This document shows, one piece after another, positions 58,287-64,000 of a stretch of DNA of 64,000 nt; positions within the stretch are counted from its first letter, which is position 1; each line of letters starts with the position of its first letter. The notes under the pieces are model-generated. The model saw only the letters and a list, made by a program, of their open reading frames with translations. It made no database searches and had not been told where the DNA came from. Made by a program: the position numbers and the translations under genes. Source of the stretch: Aureobasidium sp. EXF-3400 (Eukaryota > Ascomycota > Dothideomycetes > Dothideales > Saccotheciaceae); NCBI GenBank assembly GCA_024195585.1, contig SWBL01000030.1:124001-188000 (forward strand), written 5' to 3'.

Positions 58287-59462
58287 CTAGAGCGAAGCTG
58301 TCTTTTGAGCACGCTTCTTCCTGATCTCAGTACTACTAAGCTTGCCCTCGAAGTCTTGCAGTGATGTGGCACTTGAATTCTCTTTGGCATCCAGAACATC
58401 AACTTCCAAGACGTCTAGCTTGGACCATCCATTCTCAGTGCGCTTGTCATTGACAGCACTGCCACCAGCTCTGGTTTCTGCTGAGATGATAAGAGCGGAG
58501 ATGTCTTTCTCAGTGATGGTTGGCCCGAATGGATCCCCAATCTCGACGCATCGGACACTCAAGCCATTCGGATACTTGACATTGACTGCATGACCATTTG
58601 GACCTGGCTCCTTCACTTCTTCTACGACAGGCTCCGCAGCATCAGCAGTGGCAAAGTTCAAGATTGCATCGAGGAAACGGTGGACAGATGCTTGACGGTC
58701 AGACCAGCTTTCAAGTTGTTCGGCATACTTCTTGTTCTTGAGCAGCTCATCATTTGTGATGCCAATAGTTACGATGGATTCGGCCTGAGTTTGATCAACG
58801 GAAAAGGCAGTCATGGTAAGCAAGAGCTTGTGACCGATATGCAGATGGTCAAAAGTACCACCGACAGCGACATGATGGTGTTCTTTGGTTGATAGGCGAG
58901 GAGTTGTGGTGGGCCTCGATGCTCCAGACGTTGGGTGGCAATCGCAATGATGATTAGCGGCAGCCTGTTTAGCAGCAACAAAGGCTCGGACAAAGACCTC
59001 TCCTTGATCATTCTCTACACCAAATGCATACTGCCATGGGCGTTGACTGGCAGCAAGAGACTGTAAATCGAGTACAGGCCCATAGGATGTGGGGTGTGCA
59101 GAAGCATCAAAACTAGATTGAGGAGACCAGGCGACAGGCAGGATACGGACATCAACGCCGTCGGAGTCTTCGACATTGACATGTTCTTGAGCAGCTATCA
59201 GACAGATGAGTTTGTAGACGGCAGCAAGAATAGTTTGGGTGGGCGCGTAGAGCTCTGCACGCGGGAGGGAAGCTTGTGCAGTCAAATGAGGTATGGCCAG
59301 TGCAATGTCAAGAACCGAGGGTTGGACTGATTCTTTGGAAGCCAGGTCGGCCTCTTTTAGCACTTGGGTAAGAGTGTCGGCATATAATTCTTTGAGAGCG
59401 GGAATAGTCGCAGGTGATGGTGGAGGGGGAAGCAAGAGAAGAAAGCTCGCAGCATCGTCCAT
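58287..59462 (-). CDS. Phosphopantetheine adenylyltransferase (coenzyme A synthesis)
   Basis: A single-exon protein of 391 aa from the ATG at 59460-59462 (MDDAASFLLLLPPPPSPATI). The frame extends 49 codons further upstream, but this methionine matches the family start better. The C-terminal half holds the nucleotidyltransferase core: HHVAVGGTFDHLHIGHKLLL with the HxGH motif, IVTIGITNDELLKNKKYAEQ, and EIGDPFGPTITEKDISALII followed by SAETRAGG. The enzyme transfers AMP from ATP to 4'-phosphopantetheine to make dephospho-CoA (yeast Cab4). No dephospho-CoA kinase domain is fused, unlike the animal bifunctional enzyme. The N-terminal ~200 residues are a variable fungal extension. Confidence 0.93.
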   Translation of the reverse strand: MDDAASFLLLLPPPPSPATIPALKELYADTLTQVLKEADLASKESVQPSVLDIALAIPHLTAQASLPRAELYAPTQTILAAVYKLICLIAAQEHVNVEDSDGVDVRILPVAWSPQSSFDASAHPTSYGPVLDLQSLAASQRPWQYAFGVENDQGEVFVRAFVAAKQAAANHHCDCHPTSGASRPTTTPRLSTKEHHHVAVGGTFDHLHIGHKLLLTMTAFSVDQTQAESIVTIGITNDELLKNKKYAEQLESWSDRQASVHRFLDAILNFATADAAEPVVEEVKEPGPNGHAVNVKYPNGLSVRCVEIGDPFGPTITEKDISALIISAETRAGGSAVNDKRTENGWSKLDVLEVDVLDAKENSSATSLQDFEGKLSSTEIRKKRAQKTASL

Positions 59463-59724
59463 GTTGGTTAAAGCAGAAATTTGAAGGATGGGCGAGAAGA
59501 GAGACGCTTGACCGACAAGGGTTGATTCTGTAACTTGTATAGAATAGTTGATGATGAGATGTCCGAGGGGTCGAAGGATATGGCATAAAAGTGTGGAGCA
59601 AGCTATCACTTCCGACGTTCGCTATCAAGTTGTCGTCGTAATCAGCGAGGACTTAGTCGTAATGCCTTTGTCTTCTGATCCTGGATAGCACTTGGTAGAG
59701 GAAGTCTAGAGCTGGATTTTGGTC

Positions 59725-61795
59725 ATGTCGCATTCAAACAAAAAGTCGATTGCGAAGGGGCTGGGACTAAGTGCAGCATCGCTGGGTGCTATCGGGAGTC
59801 CATCATCGTTGGCCGACATGCAGCGCCAGCACCAGCCAGACCAACATTACCCTGACCAAACCCTGTTCAACCACCAACCACAACAGCAACCTACTGATCA
59901 GGTCGCGTCGCCCTCGGCTTCGGGCAGTAATCGCGCAACAGCCTTCGCGCCGCCATCACTATCCACGACATTGGCGAGCAGCGCCATGTCAGGCGGCCTC
60001 GACACTCCAAACAAGGGTGACTTTAACATCCAGCTTCAACAAGCTACGCCCACCCACTCGACGTCGTCGTCGTCGCAACCCCAACAGTACAACATGTCTG
60101 CTCTACCGAACACTCTGCTCCCGGGCGCTTCTTCGTCCTCGCGACCATCGACCAGTGCGACAACCTATTCAGCTCCGCAAACCGTCCCTACCATGCCCCC
60201 TCCCATCAACACCAACCAGCAGCAGTATACGCCGCGTCCACCCACCCTCAATTCCCAGCACAGTCACTCGCGCTCGAGTCCTGCTGGCCTCGACCAAAAG
60301 TACATTGCTTTCTCCACCACTCCTACAAAAGCTTACAACTCCGTCACCCCCTCGTCAAGCCATTCTCCTCTAGGCCTGGCCGACATACGCCCTCGTACCA
60401 ATTCCGACTTGCTCAACCGCCACGGTACCCAGTCAGCTGCCGTCTACGACTATGGTCCCAGCCAGACAAACTGCAGCTACATGGCTCCGTGGGCCGCCTA
60501 CTCATTTGATTGGTGCAAGTGGCCGGTGCCCAACGGTAATAGCTGTGGTAAGATGGCCATTGGCAGTTACCTCGAGGACCCTCATAACTTTGTGCGTCGC
60601 ACTCTTGTCCCGCTCAATCCATCCAATCGAACCTCCTGACTGACTAGACTTGCAGATTCAAATCGTCGACACGCAGATCACCTCCCAGGACCAATCAGCC
60701 ATGGGCGGTCCTGCCTACGGCGTCGACTATGTCAAGGTCGCCGAAGCCACATGCGCCTACCCGGTGACGCGTATTTCGTGGGAGCCACCATCTTCATCCA
60801 AACAATCTACCGATCTTCTTGCTACCTCGGGCGATCACTTACGCCTGTGGTCCCTACCCTCATCCTCTCAGCCCGCCATGCTGTCCAATAACATTAACCG
60901 ATCCGCCTCGGTCAATGCGCGCGATCCACCCGTCCAAAAGTTGCAGCCTCTCGCACTCCTCTCCAATTCGAAGACCCCTGAACACACTGCTCCTCTGACC
61001 TCTCTTGATTGGAACACTCTCTCGCCGAAGCTTATAATCACATCGAGCATTGACACGACTTGCACTATCTGGGATATTCCTACACTTACAGCCAAGACGC
61101 AGCTGATCGCACACGACAAGGAGGTCTTTGATGTCCGTTTCTGTGCAGGCAGTGTAGATGTGTTTGTCAGTTGTGGTGCCGATGGAAGTGTACGAATGTT
61201 TGATTTGCGAAGCCTGGAACATAGTACCATCATCTATGAACCCTCGGAGAAGTCTGACAAAGACAAAGGTATTCATCATTCGAGTTCTGCTTTCAGATGC
61301 GAGTCTAACAAGTTTAATCCAGCGGCTATGCCATCTTCTCCAACAAAATCATCGGCAGCAGGACTACCATCATCCCCTCCACTTCTTCGTCTTGCCGCCT
61401 CACCACATGATGCACACCTTCTGGCAACTTTTGCTGCCGAATCGAACATTGTGCGCATTCTTGATGCCAGACAGCCCGGCACAGCTCTCCTTGAGCTTCG
61501 CGGGCATTCAGCTTCTCTCAACTCAATAGAATGGAACCCCAGCCGGCGAGGCATGCTTGCCAGTGGTGGCGATGACAGCCAAGTATTGGTCTGGGATCTT
61601 CTCAACTCTGGCAATGGCGCCAGCATCAACGGTGGCGCGCAAGGAGAAGCTCAAGCAAAGGGCCCTTCGGCAAGCTGGAGATGCGATTACGAGGTTAACA
61701 ACATTTCTTGGGCGCCACAAAGCGCATTGACCGGCCAAGGCGGCGATTGGTTAGGGGTCTGCGCTGGCAAAGGAGTATGGGGCGTCAAACTGTGA
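59725..61795 (+). CDS. WD40 protein, DCAF7/TTG1-like
   Basis: Three exons, 59725-60591, 60656-61268 and 61323-61795, give 1953 nt (650 aa). The last intron (54 nt, with a CTAAC branch motif) is in frame and could be read through, adding 18 residues. The first ~230 residues are disordered, Gln/Ser/Pro-rich. The conserved part starts YMAPWAAYSFDWCKWP and continues MAIGSYLEDPHNFIQIVDTQ across the splice, the hallmark of the DCAF7/AN11/TTG1 family. WD repeats follow (LTSLDWNTLSPKLIITSSID, CTIWDIPT, FCAGSVDVFVSCGADGSVRM, LNSIEWNPSRRGMLASGGDD). These proteins are scaffolds for kinases and transcription factors; the fungal role is unclear. Confidence 0.92.
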
Positions 61796-62327
61796 CGATG
61801 ATGAAGCAGAGCATTATTGAGCTGCGATGATCAATTTTGCATATAATGCGTACGCGAGCGGCCTTTGAATGCATTTACGACCGGGCGGCAACAGGTGGGG
61901 ATTGGAAGCGAGGCGTCTTATGGATAAAGTATAGTATACTTGCACGTTTACGTTTGCTGTGCAAGAGAAATCTAGGCATGGCATAAGACTGCCAAAAGCA
62001 CACAGATCTCAGTTTCATGTCTCTTCCTCTCAGCTTCTCTCTGTGACATGCTCTTCGCCCGTTTATAGTCGAGTCTGCGTGAGCGATCGTATTGGTGTGT
62101 CTGTTGACCATCTTTCGTCGCTCGTGTGTCGTGACTCGTCTTCCCTAGACAATAGCGACCTGCAGCAATTGTCGTCTCTCGTTGCGGTCGTATCCTTCGG
62201 CACTCCACGCCTGCTCGTGGTCGCTCGAGATCAGCGTCGCACAGCTGCCTCGTCGTCTCGAAAGCAGCCATAGCTCAAGCGCAGGCAAGTAGTATAAACA
62301 TCCTTCTCTTGCTTTTTCTTGCTCTCC
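61796..62327. other. Convergent intergenic region, 532 nt
   Basis: This lies between the 3' ends of the WD40 and NAA38 genes. Two overlapping ~100-codon frames on opposite strands lack motifs. Nothing else is recognised. Confidence 0.5.
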
Positions 62328-62680
62328 TCATTCCTCTACCTCAATCTTGGTGATGTACCTCCCTGGCACAACAACCAATCCCACAAATCTCTTAACCATG
62401 TCGACTTTCACATTGCCGGTGTCGCCTTTGAGTTGCATCTGATATGCTGCGTCTTCGACTACACTAGACGGTGGTTGGCGGTACTCGTGTGTTAGAGAGA
62501 GGATGATGTTGCGCTCCTGTGTCTTGTCAGAATAAGTGGTGTGAGGGAGTTAGAGAAACGCACTTGATCGGTGCATTTAATGGTTCCGACAAAGATGCGC
62601 GAGTCGGTGGTGTGGATGCGTAGGGTTTTGTTGAGGAGAGCAGTGAGGTATTCGGTTGCTTCTGTGTTACTGCGATCCAT
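62328..62680 (-). CDS. naa38: LSM-domain NatC auxiliary subunit (NAA38/LSMD1)
   Basis: Two exons, 62564-62680 and 62328-62516, joined across a 47-nt intron, give 306 nt (101 aa). The product opens MDRSNTEATEYLTALLNKTL and has the Sm1 motif RIHTTDSRIFVGTIKCTDQE formed across the splice, an intervening loop, and the Sm2-like RFVGLVVVPGRYITKIEVEE. Length and motifs fit the single-LSM protein NAA38 (yeast Mak31), which binds the NatC N-terminal acetyltransferase together with NAA30 and NAA35. The frame is open upstream of the chosen ATG for ~60 codons, so a longer N-terminus cannot be excluded. Confidence 0.9.
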
Positions 62681-63290
62681 GATAGTTGTGTTTCTGCTGT
62701 GACTTGTGGATAACACTTGAAGGTTGCTGTTTCCTTGTCGTGGTAGATGGATGGTTGCCAACATGACGGAATTGGTACCGCGGGGGGTTGGAGACGAGCT
62801 GTGCCTTCTGCTCAAACTCTCTCTTTTTTGGTCGACTACCTCCACCTTACACCAGCTCAAGTCGACATTGGCTACTGTAATGTACCCTGTAACATACTAG
62901 GCGGAGAGGACTTCCACATCGTCGTTTGAGCAGCGTTTCTCCTCAGCAGCGAGTTTCTTTCGTCACTTCGCCGAAGGTCAATTCATCTGGTCGAACCCGC
63001 TAGGCTGCTTGTATGCTTCACTTGATCGTCTCAGATGGTCTGACACTGTAACATTCTGCTCTATAAGTGACGAGCTTGCGGAAATCATGTTCGATCTTCC
63101 AAGGGCATGGGAGAGTAAGTTTGAGGAAAGTGAGAGCCGTCATCTTTATTATACTTTACTCTTTTATTTTGCTTTTCCTTCACTATAACTCACAAGTACT
63201 GTTCTCTTCTAATCTGACATATCCTTCGACGCTCTCTCTTTCTCTCTCACACACCTGCAGCCTTACAACAAGAAAATCATCAGTTTCAAC
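62681..63290. other. Divergent intergenic region, 610 nt
   Basis: This is the promoter region between NAA38 (minus) and the partial gene at the right edge (plus). The right half is strongly pyrimidine-rich (TCTCTCTTTCTC near 63233-63248). No gene is seen. Confidence 0.5.
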
Positions 63291-64000
63291 ATGGCGCCAT
63301 TCCCATTGACTCCGCCTTCATCCAGTAGTGAGGAAAGCTCACCATTGGCTGCGCGCAGAGCTGCAGTAAGCAAAAAAAGACCCCCAATCAGATCGAGTTC
63401 GTCGTCGAAGCCTACGTCTCCGAAGTTCACTTGGAGAGCTCATCATCGTCGAACATTGTTGGTCTGTCACAACATGGATCTACCAGCCCAGGATCTCGTT
63501 CGTATTTTTAATACTTTATATCAAGAAGATTGTAACCTTGCTGGTTATCAAGACGGTGTCACTCGACGAACACTCCAGGCGCAATGGCAGGAACACCGAA
63601 AACCAAATTGCAAGTCATGGCAGGATGTCCTGGCTTCGTCGGACATCGAGCTTGAGCTTGCCAGAAGAGAGATCGAGGAACGTCTCGGTAAAAGTCCTAT
63701 TCACATCAAAACGTCTTCCTTGTCTAAAGTCTCCCGGAATTCCCAAGTCCAAATCTTCAATAAGCCAAACAACCCTTCTTCGTTGAGTACACCTACTTCT
63801 CGAAATGCAGAGACGACCAATATTACAGTCACACCTCCAACCCCAGCATCAACTACATCTTTCAAGCCCTCAGGACCAGCCAACAGCGTTCAAAAGCTAG
63901 CTGCCCAGAACCGAACCCCAAGACAGCTTGTGTCCGTCGTTATAGAGACTCGCAAACAGACAGCTGTCGTTACCAGTACTCAATCATCGCGTAACATCTT
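63291..64000 (+). CDS. Hypothetical protein, 5' part, runs off the window
   Basis: From the ATG at 63291 the frame stays open through the last base (236 codons). It begins MAPFPLTPPSSSSEESSPLA, continues basic and Ser-rich (KKRPPIRSSSSSKPTSPKF), then a more ordered stretch (WRAHHRRTLLVCHNMDLPAQ, DLVRIFNTLYQEDCNL, RRTLQAQWQEHRKP, WQDVLASSDIELELARREIE), and then a Ser/Thr/Pro-rich region. I do not recognise the family. An Arg/His-rich helix followed by a second amphipathic helix could be a DNA-binding or interaction module. Placement directly after a pyrimidine-rich leader supports this start. The 3' end and any introns lie outside the window. Confidence 0.65.
   Translation, partial: MAPFPLTPPSSSSEESSPLAARRAAVSKKRPPIRSSSSSKPTSPKFTWRAHHRRTLLVCHNMDLPAQDLVRIFNTLYQEDCNLAGYQDGVTRRTLQAQWQEHRKPNCKSWQDVLASSDIELELARREIEERLGKSPIHIKTSSLSKVSRNSQVQIFNKPNNPSSLSTPTSRNAETTNITVTPPTPASTTSFKPSGPANSVQKLAAQNRTPRQLVSVVIETRKQTAVVTSTQSSRNI

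Overview
The window comes from a filamentous ascomycete (Pezizomycotina), probably a Dothideomycete. Supporting signs are short GT-AG introns of about 47-90 nt with CTAAC/CTGAC branch points, an FphA-type fungal phytochrome, an AcuK/ERT1 gluconeogenesis regulator, an Atg28-like protein, Zn2Cys6 regulators, a fungal rhodopsin-like membrane protein and a CBM1-tailed GMC oxidoreductase. No prokaryotic, viral or organellar gene content is visible. I checked exon models by requiring GT-AG junctions, an intact family domain and a coding sum divisible by three.

Layout. 1-9.1 kb is accessory: the C-terminal end of a cellobiose-dehydrogenase-like enzyme, an orphan protein, a Zn2Cys6 regulator, a DUF1989 protein and a rhodopsin-like seven-helix protein. 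9.1-14.8 kb is gene-poor, with decayed coding stretches, a 145-bp inverted-repeat element flanked by TA and a small protein with a C-terminal zinc cluster. 14.8-28.1 kb holds an MFS transporter, the phytochrome histidine kinase, UBC8 (an E2 ubiquitin-conjugating enzyme) and an STK32/YANK-like kinase. 28.1-33.3 kb has four diverged ~225-nt tandem repeats beside an orphan 524-aa gene. 33.3-64 kb is mostly housekeeping: proteasome alpha-4, MTA phosphorylase, AcuK, a second MFS transporter, a dynamin-like GTPase, MFAP1, an alpha/beta hydrolase, an Atg28-like protein, SPT5, an F-box-like protein, phosphopantetheine adenylyltransferase, a DCAF7-like WD40 protein, NAA38 and a partial gene at the right edge.

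The genes are not one pathway. Loose themes are light and nutrient sensing (FphA, AcuK, Zn2Cys6 factors), protein turnover (UBC8, which in yeast degrades gluconeogenic FBPase; proteasome alpha-4; Atg28-like) and RNA production (SPT5, MFAP1). UBC8 and AcuK both touch gluconeogenesis, but they are 12 kb apart and I infer no operon-like link.

The most striking observation is in exon architecture. The UBC8 gene only restores the family's gapless N-terminus if it contains 8-nt, 3-nt and 1-nt exons between normal-sized introns. The MFS gene at 39.4-42.4 kb resolves into 18 exons, several under 21 nt. I found no clear new defence, mobile or biosynthetic system.
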